In this document: positions 9,541 through 20,598 of the stretch, in pieces | Numbering within the stretch: position 1 is the stretch's first letter | Layout: the number at the start of each line of letters is the position of its first letter | From: Rhynchopus sp. YZ270_cl-10 | Taxonomy: Eukaryota > Euglenozoa > Diplonemea > Diplonemida > Diplonemidae | DNA: 64,000 nt | NCBI GenBank assembly: GCA_964035575.1 | Contig: OZ037875.1 | Location: 496,001-560,000 of the forward strand | Reading direction: 5' to 3' | Notes under the pieces: model-generated | Database searches by the model: none | What the model was told of the DNA's origin: nothing | Seen by the model: only the letters and a program-made list of their open reading frames with translations | Translations under genes and position numbers: made by a program

Positions 9541-9625
9541 TAAAAGTGGCGTTATTGATGCAGGCACCTCCTACTGACCCACGTACGATGCCAGCCCCGT
9601 ATGGATGCACAAGTACAAAAGTTGG
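9541..9625 (+). repeat. Dispersed short repeat, family E
   Basis: Reads ATGCAGGCACCTCC, ACTGACCCACGTACGATGCC and GGATGCACAAGTAC. A copy of about 85 percent identity lies at 28744-28825, directly upstream of the importin gene. Confidence 0.65.
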
Positions 9626-10241
9626 AACGTTGTGCGGTACAACATTTTACTTTTACAGTATGCGTATAGGAAAACTTGAAAACGTTAGATTTTTCTTTCT
9701 TTTTCACTGTAACCTACCGGAGTAGGCGTGACTAAGTTTTTTCAAAAGTTTCAATTCAGGAGAACGGAAACCATTTGAGAGGGCGAAATACATCAGAATC
9801 CTAAAGTTGGGCCCTAAATCGAAATGCGGGATTTTAAAGAAAGTAGATCTTAAACACACACAGATGTGTGACACGACAGGTAGAGGGGGTAAAAAGCATA
9901 GCGTTGTGCACCTGGCTACCTCAAATGGGAGAAATGGGGGACATGGGGGAAACGAGAGAAATGAGTACCCACACAGATTGGACCACATTCCATACTGAGG
10001 GAGTGTCAACACTGAGTATGAATACTATTACACATAGCTGTGTGGTACGTCGTGGTCTAAGGATAGAACAACACAAGAACTCACAAAACGTTGCAGTAAT
10101 GCTCATGGATACTTTTGCCTTGAAGGCAGGGGTTAATTCCCATGCAGTTCCCACACAAAATTCTAGAAACTGACGGGTGTAAGCTAAAAACATAATAAAG
10201 AGGAGGGCGAACACCTCAAACGGGAAAATACACGTCTCTCT

Positions 10242-11489
10242 CTAGCAACACTGACACCCCTTGTCTCTTGACTGGGACTGCGGACGTCTTTGCTGTTGAC
10301 TATGGGACGCTGGCGGTGTTGGCGGTGTTGGGACACTTCTTGGGGGGCTCAGAGGGGAACCTAGGGTTTTGACGAAGAGCTCGTTGACGTCCCCGCACAC
10401 TGCAGTCTTCATGCTGCGTGAGACTGCAAACCAGTAGATACCCCACTGCTCCTTGAGGATGATGTCGCAGATGCCTGTGGCCAGGTTCCAGCGACGCAGG
10501 CTTTCCTCACCGTCGCACGACAGCACATAGCCGCCACACATGCTGAACGAAATGTGTGAAACAAACTTTTCCTGTCCACTGAAGCAATGACGTATCTGTC
10601 CATCCTCAACCGAACAGACATACACCACATGTCTATGTGAGAGAGCAACCAACCCCGAGCACGGAGAGAACGCAGGAGCGGGCTGCAGACATCGGAGGCC
10701 ACTCTGCTCAGGGATTGTGAACACCTTGACGAGAAAGAGCGTCTCCAGGTCGAGCAGCTGCAGGCCGGTATGGAGGCACGCAACCCACCGAGCACAGGGC
10801 GACACCGTCACGTGGCAGGCAGGCACCTCCGCACGCGCCAGACACACACCTTCAGGGCTGAACACCCTGACGCTGCATTGGCACCCAACAACAACCCTCT
10901 CAGGTGCGCCTGTCATGGAGAGCAACTTGCCGCAGCAGTCAAGCGCAGGGGTGAAGGAGACCTGCTCCTCTGTGCTCTCCGTCGACATGATGTGGACGGA
11001 CGTGTCGGTCAGGTAGGCGAAGCGTTGCTCCGATATCATCGCAACTGCAGTGGCGACAATGTGCTGTGCGAGGCGTGCGATGGTGGCGGACGTGCCGGTG
11101 ACGAGGTCTCTCAGGATCAGCTTCCCTTCCGCTAGTTTCTCGTACTTCAGACAGTAGCGTCCTCCAGGGGACAAGGCCACGATGCGTTTCTTACAGAAGC
11201 CTAGGTACTGAGGACTCTTCCAGCTTGCGGAAATATCCTCGATGTGCGGCACCTCCGTCCGCACCTCAGCAAGAAGCGTGTCGCCACTGCACAGCCCCGT
11301 CCCAGACACAGCATCCCCGTCGCCGCCCAGCAGCACCCTGCCCTCACCCCCCTGCTGCCACAACTGCGGCAGTGCACCCAACTGCAACACCTCCCCCACA
11401 CGCTCCCTCACGTCCAGCACCGTCGCACCTTCCTCCACCTCCACGATGTGCACATTACCGGACAGAACACACGTCACGTGCACCTCCAT
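10242..11489 (-). CDS. Ubiquitin-like/beta-propeller protein, array copy 1 (415 residues)
   Basis: The start is MEVHVTCVLSGNVHIVEVEE at 11489, shared by all five copies; the in-frame extension above it is leader sequence. Residues 1-78 look like a ubiquitin-like beta-grasp: a beta hairpin, then a helix TVLDVRERVGEVLQL, then a strand ending at GDTLLAEV. Residues about 95-375 are degenerate WD40-type blades (for example VVYVCSVEDGQIRHCFSG and ESLRRWNLATGICDIIL). The tail is Ser/Gln/Arg-rich and ends CQCC, a possible lipidation signal. This copy is the most divergent: its tail is 7 residues longer, and it has its own residues at the variable patches (LKYEKLAEGKLILRD, QSGLRCLQ, GQEKFVSH, LKEQWG). 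Its role is unknown. A membrane-anchored adaptor or receptor is an inference only. Confidence 0.88.
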   Translation of the reverse strand: MEVHVTCVLSGNVHIVEVEEGATVLDVRERVGEVLQLGALPQLWQQGGEGRVLLGGDGDAVSGTGLCSGDTLLAEVRTEVPHIEDISASWKSPQYLGFCKKRIVALSPGGRYCLKYEKLAEGKLILRDLVTGTSATIARLAQHIVATAVAMISEQRFAYLTDTSVHIMSTESTEEQVSFTPALDCCGKLLSMTGAPERVVVGCQCSVRVFSPEGVCLARAEVPACHVTVSPCARWVACLHTGLQLLDLETLFLVKVFTIPEQSGLRCLQPAPAFSPCSGLVALSHRHVVYVCSVEDGQIRHCFSGQEKFVSHISFSMCGGYVLSCDGEESLRRWNLATGICDIILKEQWGIYWFAVSRSMKTAVCGDVNELFVKTLGSPLSPPRSVPTPPTPPASHSQQQRRPQSQSRDKGCQCC

Positions 11490-12284
11490 TCCTTTGTGTT
11501 GTGTGGGGTCTGTGGGTGGATGATAATAAAGAAAGCCATAGACAACCAAACTTGAAAACGTTAGTTTTTCTTTCTTTTTCACTGTAACCTACCGGAGTAG
11601 CCCTGACTTAGTTTTTTTCAAAAGTTTCAATTCAGGAGAACGGAAACTATTTGAGAGGGCGAAACACATCAGAATCCTAAAGTTGGGCCCTAAATCGAAA
11701 TGCGGGATTTAAGAGAAATAAACACTGGCAGAACCCTGAGGGAATACCCAACACCGATTTAAAACACGCATTCTGCGGAAGAACTACCCCTATTAGTTAT
11801 CAAACACACACAGATGTGTGGTACGTATGAAAAAAAGGTAGAGTGGTAATACAAAACCCTCTCGTGACAGTGTGGCAAAAAATGCGGGTGTTTTTTAAAC
11901 CGCGCAGAACCCTACGCGACAGGTAGAGGGGGTAAAAAGCATAGCGTTGTGCACCTGGCTACCTCAAATGGGAGAAATGGGGGACATGGGGGAAACGAGA
12001 GAAATGAGTACCCACACAGATTGGACCACATTCCATACTGAGGGAGTGTCAACACTGAGTATGAATACTATTACACATAGCTGTGTGGTACGTCGTGGTC
12101 TAAGGATAGAACAACACAAGAACTCACAAAACGTTTCAGTAATTCTCATGGATACTTTTGCCTTGAAGGCAGGGGTTAATTCCCATGCAGTTCCCACACA
12201 AAATTCTAGAAACTGACGGGTGTAAACTAAAAACATAATAAAGAGGAGGGCGAACACCTCAAACGAGAAAATACACGTCTCTCT

Positions 12285-13511
12285 CTAGCAACACTGACAC
12301 CCCTTGTCTCTTGACTGGGACTGCGGACGTCTTTGCTGTTGACTATGGGACGCTGGCGGTGCTGGGGCACTTCTTGGGGAACCGAGGGTTTTGACGAAGA
12401 GCTCGTTGACGTCCGCGTAAACTGCAGTCTTCATGTTGCGTGAGACTGCAAACCAGTAGATACCCCACGTCGCGTTGTGGATGATGTCGCAGATGCCTGT
12501 GGCCAGGCTCCAGCGACGCAGGCTTTCCTCACCGTCGCACGACAGCACATAGCCGCCACACATGCTGAACGCAATGTGTGAAACAGTCGCGTGGTGTCCA
12601 CTGAAGCAATGACGTATCTGTCCATCCTCAACCGAACAGACATACACCACATGTCTATGTGAGAGAGCAACCAACCCCGAGCACGGAGAGAACGCAGGAG
12701 CGGGCTGCAGAGACCAGAAGACACTCTGCTCAGGGACAGTGAACACCTTGACGAGAGAGAGCGTCTCCAGGTCGAGCAGCTGCAGGCCGGTATGGAGGCA
12801 CGCAACCCACCGAGCACAGGGCGACACCGTCACGTGGAAGGCAGGCACCTCCGCACGCGCCAGACACACACCTTCAAGGCTGAACACCCTGACGCTGCAT
12901 TGACACCCAACAACAACCCTCTCAGGTGCGCCTGTCATGGAGAGCAACTTGCCGCAGCAGTCAAGCGCAGGGGTGAAGGAGACCTGCTCCTCTGTGCTCT
13001 CCGTCGACATGATGTGGACGGACGTGTCGGTCAGGTAGGCGAAGTGTTGCTCCGATATCATCGCAACTGCAGTGGCGACAATGTGCGGTGCGAGGCGTGC
13101 GATGGTGGTGGACGTGCCGGTGACGAGGTCTGTCTGGATGAGTTCCTTTCCCGCTCGGTGCTTGAAGTACAGACAGTAGCGTCCTCCAGGGGACAAGGCC
13201 ACGATACGTTGCTTACAGTAACCTAGGTTCTGGGGACTCTTCCAGCTTGCGGAAATATCCTCGATGTGCGGCACCTCCGTCCGCACCTCAGCAAGAAGCG
13301 TGTCGCCACTGCACAGCCCCGTCCCAGACACAGCATCTCCGTCGCCGCCCAGCAGCACCCTGCCCTCACCCCCCTGCTGCCACAACTGCGGCAGTGCACC
13401 CAGCTGCAACACCTCCCCCACACGCTCCCTCACGTCCAGCACCGTCGCACCTTCCTCCACCTCCACGATGTGCACATTACCGGACAGAACACACGTCACG
13501 TGCACCTCCAT
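12285..13511 (-). CDS. Ubiquitin-like/beta-propeller protein, array copy 2 (408 residues)
   Basis: Same architecture as copy 1: ubiquitin-like module 1-78, propeller about 95-375, basic Gln-rich tail and CQCC end. Variable patches read CLYFKHRAGKELIQTD (residues 113-128), VPEQSVFWSLQ (259-269), SGHHATVSH (304-312) and IIHNATWG (343-350). The last three are identical in copy 3, while the first differs, so the two have exchanged sequence or share a recent parent. The start codon follows the conserved leader CACAACACAAAGGA. Confidence 0.88.
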   Translation of the reverse strand: MEVHVTCVLSGNVHIVEVEEGATVLDVRERVGEVLQLGALPQLWQQGGEGRVLLGGDGDAVSGTGLCSGDTLLAEVRTEVPHIEDISASWKSPQNLGYCKQRIVALSPGGRYCLYFKHRAGKELIQTDLVTGTSTTIARLAPHIVATAVAMISEQHFAYLTDTSVHIMSTESTEEQVSFTPALDCCGKLLSMTGAPERVVVGCQCSVRVFSLEGVCLARAEVPAFHVTVSPCARWVACLHTGLQLLDLETLSLVKVFTVPEQSVFWSLQPAPAFSPCSGLVALSHRHVVYVCSVEDGQIRHCFSGHHATVSHIAFSMCGGYVLSCDGEESLRRWSLATGICDIIHNATWGIYWFAVSRNMKTAVYADVNELFVKTLGSPRSAPAPPASHSQQQRRPQSQSRDKGCQCC

Positions 13512-14273
13512 TCCTTTGTGTTGTGTGGGGGCTGTGGGTGGGTGATAATAAAGAAAGTGCGACGAAGCCGTCTCTCTGTGTCACATCGTAACAAAGAGAA
13601 GCGTGGGCAAGACGAGCCTCATAAGCCCCTTCGTCACCAAAAAAAACCCCTCCAACAATGTAACAGAACCCATAGGCAACCCGTTTAGGAAGGTGTGTGA
13701 TGCCACAACTGCTGCAACTTGAATAATGTCCTCCCTCGTGCTCACAGCTTATCTGCTATCGCTATCTTTGTTTGATGCAAAGCAAACTGCATTGAACACA
13801 CAACCCCAACCCCCAACAACCCGTAGCATGTTCAGCCTACGTTACATTATTTCAACACCACAACGCCCAGATGACCCACAAGCAGATTGGAGGTTTTCGG
13901 CATGTGTTTGCAAACAAAGGAAAACTTGAAAACGTTAGTTTTTCTTTCTTTTTCACTGTAACCTACCGGAGTAGGCGTGACTAAGTTTTTTCAAAAGTTT
14001 CAATTCAGGAGAACGGAAACTATTTGAGAGGGCGAAATACATCAGAATCCTAAAGTTTGGCCCTAAATCGAAATGCGGGATTTAAGAGAAATAAACACTG
14101 GCAGAACCCTGAGGGAGTACCCAACACTGATTTAAAGCACGCATTCTGCGAAAGAACTACCCCTATTAGTTATCAAACACACACAGATGTGTGGTACGTA
14201 ACTGAAAAAAAGGTAGAGTGGTAATACAAAGCCCTCTCGTGACAGTGTGGCAAAAAATGCAGGTATTTTTTTA

Positions 14274-14692
14274 AACCGCGCAGAACCCTACGCGACAGGT
14301 AGAGGGGGTAAAAATCATAGCGTTGTGCACCTGGCTACCTCAAATGGGAGAAATGGGGGACATGGGGGAAACGAGAGAAATGAGTCCACACACAGATTGG
14401 GCCACATTCCATACTGAGGGAGTGTCAACACTGAGTATGAATACTATTACACATAGCTGTGTGGTACGTAACTGAAAAATAATGCGGTGTTTTTTAAACC
14501 GCGCAGAACCCTACGCGACAGGTAGAGGGGGTAAAAATCATAGCGTTGTGCACCTGGCTACCTCAAATGGGAGAAATGGGGGACATGGGGGAAACGAGAG
14601 AAATGAGTCCACACACAGATTGGGCCACATTCCATACTGAGGGAGTGTCAACACTGAGTATGAATACTATTACACATAGCTGTGTGGTACGT
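14274..14692. repeat. Tandem 224-bp duplication in the third array flank
   Basis: The stretch from CCGCGCAGAACCCTACGCG to GCTGTGTGGTACGT occurs at 14274-14469 and again at 14498-14692 with almost no change. The other four units have one copy. It explains most of the extra length of unit 3. Confidence 0.85.
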
Positions 14693-14883
14693 CGTGGTCT
14701 AAGGATAGAACAACACAAGAACTCACAAAACGTTTCAGTAATTCTCATGGATACTTTTGCCTTGAAGGCAGGGGTTAATTCCCATGCAGTTCCCACACAA
14801 AATTCTAGAAACTGACGGGTGTAAACTAAAAACATAATAAAGAGGAGGGCGCACACCTCAAACGGGAAAATACACGTCTCTCT

Positions 14884-16110
14884 CTAGCAACACTGACACC
14901 CCTTGTCTCTTGACTGGGACTGCGGACGTCTTTGCTGTTGCGTTTGGGATGCTGACGGTGCTGGGGCACTTCTTGGGGAAGCGAGGGTTTTGACGAAGAG
15001 CTCGGTGACGTCCGCGTAAACTGCAGTCTTCATGTTGCGTGAGACTGCAAACCAGTAGATACCCCACGTCGCGTTGTGGATGATGTCGCAGATGCCTGTG
15101 GCCAGGCTCCAGCGACGCAGGCTTTCCTCACCGTCGCACGACAGCACATAGCCGCCACACATGCTGAACGCAATGTGTGAAACAGTCGCGTGGTGTCCAC
15201 TGAAGCAATGACGTATCTGTCCATCCTCAACCGAACAGACATACACCACATGTCTATGTGAGAGAGCAACCAACCCCGAGCACGGAGAGAACGCAGGAGC
15301 GGGCTGCAGAGACCAGAAGACACTCTGCTCAGGGACAGTGAACACCTTGACGAGAGAGAGCGTCTCCAGGTCGAGCAGCTGCAGGCCGGTATGGAGGCAC
15401 GCAACCCACCGAGCACAGGGCGACACCGTCACGTGGAAGGCAGGCACCTCCGCACGCGCCAGACACACACCCACAAGGCTGAACACCCTGACGCTGCACC
15501 GGCACCCAACAACAACCCTCTCAGGTGCGCCTGTCATGGAGAGCAACTTGCCGCAGCAGTCAAGCGCAGGGGTGAAGGAGACCTGCTCCTCTGTGCTCTC
15601 CGTCGACATGATGTGGACGGACGTGTCGGTCAGGTAGGCGAAGTGTTGCTCCGATATCATCGCAACTGCAGTGGCGACAATGTGCGGTGCGAGGCGTGCG
15701 ATGGTGGTGGACGTGCCGGTGACGAGGTCTGTCTGGATGAGTTTCCCTCCCGCTCGGTTATTGAAGTACAGACAGTAGCGTCCTCCAGGGGACAAGGCCA
15801 CGATGGTTTGCCTACAGAAGCCTAGGTACTGGGGACTCTTCCAGCTTGCGGAGACATCCTCGATGTGCGGCACCTCCGTCCGCACCTCAGCAAGAAGCGT
15901 GTCGCCACTGCACAGCCCCGTCCCAGACACAGCATCCCCGTCGCCGCCCAGCAGCACCCTGCCCTCACCCCCCTGCTGCCACAACTGCGGCAGTGCACCC
16001 AGCTGCAACACCTCCCCCACACGCTCCCTCACGCCCAGCACCGTCGCACCTTCCTCCACCTCCACGATGTGCACATTACCGGACAGAACACACGTCACGT
16101 GCACCTCCAT
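14884..16110 (-). CDS. Ubiquitin-like/beta-propeller protein, array copy 3 (408 residues)
   Basis: Same domain order as the other copies. Patch 1 is CRQTIVALS with CLYFNNRAGGKLIQTD; patches at 259-269, 304-312 and 343-350 equal those of copy 2. Small private changes lie in the N-terminal helix (VLGVRERV for VLDVRERV), near the variable region (SLVGVCLARA, shared with copy 4) and in the tail (ASQTQQQRR). It ends in CQCC. The downstream flank carries the internal 224-bp duplication. Confidence 0.88.
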   Translation of the reverse strand: MEVHVTCVLSGNVHIVEVEEGATVLGVRERVGEVLQLGALPQLWQQGGEGRVLLGGDGDAVSGTGLCSGDTLLAEVRTEVPHIEDVSASWKSPQYLGFCRQTIVALSPGGRYCLYFNNRAGGKLIQTDLVTGTSTTIARLAPHIVATAVAMISEQHFAYLTDTSVHIMSTESTEEQVSFTPALDCCGKLLSMTGAPERVVVGCRCSVRVFSLVGVCLARAEVPAFHVTVSPCARWVACLHTGLQLLDLETLSLVKVFTVPEQSVFWSLQPAPAFSPCSGLVALSHRHVVYVCSVEDGQIRHCFSGHHATVSHIAFSMCGGYVLSCDGEESLRRWSLATGICDIIHNATWGIYWFAVSRNMKTAVYADVTELFVKTLASPRSAPAPSASQTQQQRRPQSQSRDKGCQCC

Positions 16111-17135
16111 TCCTTTGTGTTGTGTGGGGGCTGTGGGTGGGTGATACTAAAGAAACCCATAGGCAACCTGTTTAGGAAGGTGTGTGATGCCACAACTGCT
16201 GCAACTTGAATAATGTACCTCCCTCGTGCTCACAGCTTATCTGCTATCGTTATCGTTGTTTGATGCAAAGCAAACTGCATTGAACACACAACCCCAACCC
16301 CCAACAACCCGTAGCATGTTCAGCCTACATAATAAGTAACATTACATTATTTCAACACCACAACGCCCAGATGACCCACAAGCAGATTGGAGGTTTTCGG
16401 TATGTGTTTGCAAACAAAGGAAAACTTGAAAACGTTAGTTTTTCTTTCTTTTTCACTGTAACCTACCGGAGTAGGCGTGACTAAGTTTTTTCAAAAGTTT
16501 CAATTCAGGAGAACGGAAACTATTTGAGAGGGCGAAACACATCAGAATCCTAAAGTTGGGCCCTAAATCGAAATGCGGGATTTAAGAGAAATAAACACTG
16601 GCAGAACCCTTGGGGATTACCCGACACTGATTTAAATCACACACACACACAGATTAGGCCACGTTCTGCACAAGAACTACCCCTATTAGTTATCAAACAC
16701 ACACACAGATGTGTGGTACGTAACTGAAAAATAATGCGGTGTTTTTTAAACCGTGCAGAACCCGACGCGACAGGTAGAGGGGGTAAAAAGCACAGCGTTG
16801 TGCACCTGGCTACCTCAAATGGGAGAAATGGGGGACATGGGGGAAACGAGAGAACTGAGTACCCACACAGATTGGACCACATTCCATACTGAGGGAGTGT
16901 CAACACTGAGTATGAATACTATTACACATAGCTGTGTGGTACGTCGTGGTCTAAGGATAGAACAACACAAGAACTCACAAAACGTTGCAGTAATGCTCAT
17001 GGATACTTTTGCCTTGAAGGCAGGGGTTAATTCCCATGCAGTTCCCACACAAAATTCTAGAAACTGACGGGTGTAAACTAAAAACATAATAAAGAGGAGG
17101 GCGAACACCTCAAACGGGAAAATACACGTCTCTCT

Positions 17136-18359
17136 CTAGCAACACTGACACCCCTTGTCTCTTGACTGGGACTGCGGACGTCTTTGCTGTTGACTATGGG
17201 ACGCTGGCGGTGCTGGTGCACTTCTTGGGGAACCGAGGGTTTTGACGAAGAGCTCGTTGACGTCCGCGTAGACTACAGTCTTCATGCTTCGCGAGACTGC
17301 AAACCAATAGATACCCCACTCCGCGTTGTGGATGATGTCGCAGATGCCTGTGGCCAGGATCCAGCGACGCAGGCGACCAGCTCTGTCGCCCGACAGCACA
17401 TAGCCGCCACACATGCTGAACGCAATGTGTGAAGCAGACCGCTCGTTTCCACTGAAGCGATGACGTATCTGTCCATCCTCAACTGAACAGACACACACCA
17501 CTGTTCCATCCGAGAGAGCAACCAACCCCGAGCACGGAGAGAACGCAGGAGCGGACTGCAGAATGCGGCTGTCACGCGTCGGGACAGTGAACACCTTGAC
17601 GAGAGAGAGCGTCTCCAGGTCGAGCAGCTGCAGGCCGGTATGGAGGCACGCAACCCACCGAGCACAGGGCGACACCGTCACGTGGCAGGCAGGCACCTCC
17701 GCACGCGCCAGACACACACCCACAAGGCTGAACACCCTGACGCTGCATTGGCACCCAACAACAACCCTCTCAGGTGCGCCTGTCATGGAGAGCAACTTGC
17801 CGCAGCAGTCAAGCGCAGGGGTGAAGGAGACCTGCTCCTCTGTGCTCTCCGTCGACATGATGTGGACGGACGTGTCGGTCAGGTAGGCGAAGTGTTGCTC
17901 CGATATCATCGCAACTGCAGTGGCGACAATGTGCGGTGCGAGGCGTGCGATGGTGGTGGACGTGCCGGTAACGAGGTCTGTCTGGATGAGTTCCCCTCCC
18001 GCTGCGTTGTTGAAGTACAGACAGTAGCGTCCTCCAGGGGACAAGGCCACAATGCGTTTCTTGCAGTAGCCTGGGTACTGGGGACTCTTCCAGCTTGCGG
18101 AGACATCCTCGATGTGCGGCACCTCCGTCCGCACCTCAGCAAGAAGCGTGTCGCCACTGCACAGCCCTGTCCCAGACACAGCATCCCCGTCGCCGCCCAG
18201 CAGCACCCTGCCCTCACCCCCCTGCTGCCACAACTGCGGCAGTGCACCCAACTGCAACACCTCCCCCACACGCTCCCTCACGTCCAGCACCGTCGCACCT
18301 TCCTCCACCTCCACGATGTGCACATTACCGGACAGAACACACGTCACGTGCACCTCCAT
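17136..18359 (-). CDS. Ubiquitin-like/beta-propeller protein, array copy 4 (407 residues)
   Basis: Same domain order. This copy has the most distinct second half: patch at 259-267 VPTRDSRILQSAP (one residue shorter), then ALSDGTVVCVCSVEDG where others have LSHRHVVYV, SGNERSASH, and YVLSGDRAGRLRRWILATG where others have SCDGEESLRRW. The framework between patches is unchanged. Replacement at several separate sites, all in presumed loops, is what makes this family notable. It ends in CQCC. Confidence 0.88.
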   Translation of the reverse strand: MEVHVTCVLSGNVHIVEVEEGATVLDVRERVGEVLQLGALPQLWQQGGEGRVLLGGDGDAVSGTGLCSGDTLLAEVRTEVPHIEDVSASWKSPQYPGYCKKRIVALSPGGRYCLYFNNAAGGELIQTDLVTGTSTTIARLAPHIVATAVAMISEQHFAYLTDTSVHIMSTESTEEQVSFTPALDCCGKLLSMTGAPERVVVGCQCSVRVFSLVGVCLARAEVPACHVTVSPCARWVACLHTGLQLLDLETLSLVKVFTVPTRDSRILQSAPAFSPCSGLVALSDGTVVCVCSVEDGQIRHRFSGNERSASHIAFSMCGGYVLSGDRAGRLRRWILATGICDIIHNAEWGIYWFAVSRSMKTVVYADVNELFVKTLGSPRSAPAPPASHSQQQRRPQSQSRDKGCQCC

Positions 18360-19371
18360 TCCTTTGTGTTGTGTGGGGGCTGTGGGTGGGTGATACTAAA
18401 GAAACCCATAGGCAACCCGTTTAGGAAGGTGTGTGATGCCACAACTGCTGCAACTTGAATAATGTCCTCCCTCGTGCTCACAGCTTATCTGCTATCGCTA
18501 TCGTTGTTTGATGCAAAGCAAACTGCATTGAACACACAACCCCAACCCCCAACAACCCGTAGCATGTTCAGCCTACATTACATTATTTCAACACCACAAC
18601 GCCCAGATGACCCACAAGCAGATTGGAGGTTTTCGGTATGTGTTTGCAAACAAAGGAAAACTTGAAAACGTTAGTTTTTCTTTCTTTTTCACTGTAACCT
18701 ACCGGAGTAGGCGTGACTAAGTTTTTTCAAAAGTTTCAATTCAGGAGAACGGAAACTATTTGAGAGGGCGAAATACATCAGAATCCTAAAGTTTGGCCCT
18801 AAATCGAAATGTGGGATTTAAGAGAAATAAACACTGGCAGAACCCTGAGGGAGTACCCAACACTGATTTAAATCACACACACACACAGATTAGGCCACGT
18901 TCTGCACAAAAACTACCCCTATTAGTTATCAAACACACACACAGATGTGTGGTACGTAACTGAAAAAAAATGCAGGTGTTTTTTAAACCGTGCAGAACCC
19001 TACGCGACAGGTAGAGGGGTAAAAAGCATAGCGTTGTGCACCTGGCTACCTCAAATGGGAGAAATGGGGGACATGGGGGAAACGAGAGAAATGAGTACCC
19101 ACACAGATTGGACCACATTCCATACTGAGGGAGTGCCAACACTGAGTATGAATACTATTACACATAGCTGTGTGGTACGTCGTGGTCTAAGGATAGAACA
19201 ACACAAGAACTCACAAAACGTTGCAGTAATTCTCATGAATACTTTTGCCTTGAAGGCAGGGGTTAATTCCGACACAGTTCCCACACAAAATTCTAGAAAC
19301 TGACGAGTGTAAACTAAAAACATAATAAAGAGGAGGGCGCACACCTCAAACGGGAAAATACACGTCTCTCT

Positions 19372-20598
19372 CTAGCAACACTGACACCCCTTGTCTCTTG
19401 ACTGGGACTGCGGACGTCTTTGCTGTTGACTATGGGACGCTGGCGGTGCTGGGGCACTTCTTGGGGAACCGAGGGTTTTGACGAAGAGCTCGGTGACGTC
19501 CGCGTAAACTGCAGTCTTCATGTTGCGTGAGACTGCAAACCAGTAGATACCCCACCGCCCCGAGTTGTGGATGATGTCGCAGATGCCTGTGGCCAGGTTC
19601 CAGCGACGCAGGCCTTCCTCACCGTCGCACGACAGCACATAGCCGCCACACATGCTGAACGAAATGTGTGAAACAAACCGTTCGTTTCCACTGAAGCAAT
19701 GACGTATCTGTCCATCCTCAACCGAACAGACATACACCACATGTCTATGTGAGAGAGCAACCAACCCCGAGCACGGAGAGAACGCAGGAGCGGGCTGCAG
19801 ATACCAGAGGACACTCTGCTCAGGGACAGTGAACACCTTGACGAGAGAGAGCGTCTCCAGGTCGAGCAGCTGCAGGCCGGTATGGAGGCACGCAACCCAC
19901 CGAGCACAGGGCGACACCGTCACGCGGAAGGCAGCCTCCACACGCGCCAGACACACACCTTCAAGGCTGAACACCCTGACGCTGCACCGGCACCCAACAA
20001 CAACCCTCTCAGGTGCGCCTGTCATGGAGAGCAACTTGCCGCAGCAGTCAAGCGCAGGGGTGAAGGAGACCTGCTCCTCTGTGCTCTCCGTCGACATGAT
20101 GTGGACGGACGTGTCGGTCAGGTAGGCGAAGTGTTGCTCCGATATCATCGCAACTGCAGTGGCGACAATGTGCGGTGCGAGGCGTGCGATGGTGGTGGAC
20201 GTGCCGGTGACGAGGTCTGTCTGGATGAGTTCCCCTCCCACTGCGTTGTTGAAGTACAGACAGTAGCGTCCTCCGGGGGACAAGGCCACAATGCGTTTCT
20301 CACAGTCGCCTAGGTACTGGGGACTCTTCCAGCTTGCGGAGACATCCTCGATGTGCGGCACCTCCGTCCGCACCTCAGCAAGAAGCGTGTCGCCACTGCA
20401 CAGCCCTGTCCCAGACACAGCATCCCCGTCGCCGCCCAGCAGCACCCTGCCCTCACCCCCCTGCTGCCACAACTGCGGCAGTGCACCCAACTGCAACACC
20501 TCCCCCACACGCTCCCTCACGTCCAGCACCGTCGCACCTTCCTCCACCTCCACGATGTGCACATTACCGGACAGAACACACGTCACGTGCACCTCCAT
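19372..20598 (-). CDS. Ubiquitin-like/beta-propeller protein, array copy 5 (408 residues)
   Basis: The start is taken at the conserved MEVHV at 20598; a longer frame continues upstream only because DNA from a foreign gene fragment happens to be open. It is a mosaic: first patch (CLYFNNAVGGELIQTD) like copy 4, SGNERFVSHISFS combining copy 4 and copy 1 forms, and GLRRWNLATG like copy 1. It has private changes LARVEAAFRVTV (one residue shorter) and IIHNSGRWG (one residue longer). It ends in CQCC. Confidence 0.87.
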   Translation of the reverse strand: MEVHVTCVLSGNVHIVEVEEGATVLDVRERVGEVLQLGALPQLWQQGGEGRVLLGGDGDAVSGTGLCSGDTLLAEVRTEVPHIEDVSASWKSPQYLGDCEKRIVALSPGGRYCLYFNNAVGGELIQTDLVTGTSTTIARLAPHIVATAVAMISEQHFAYLTDTSVHIMSTESTEEQVSFTPALDCCGKLLSMTGAPERVVVGCRCSVRVFSLEGVCLARVEAAFRVTVSPCARWVACLHTGLQLLDLETLSLVKVFTVPEQSVLWYLQPAPAFSPCSGLVALSHRHVVYVCSVEDGQIRHCFSGNERFVSHISFSMCGGYVLSCDGEEGLRRWNLATGICDIIHNSGRWGIYWFAVSRNMKTAVYADVTELFVKTLGSPRSAPAPPASHSQQQRRPQSQSRDKGCQCC

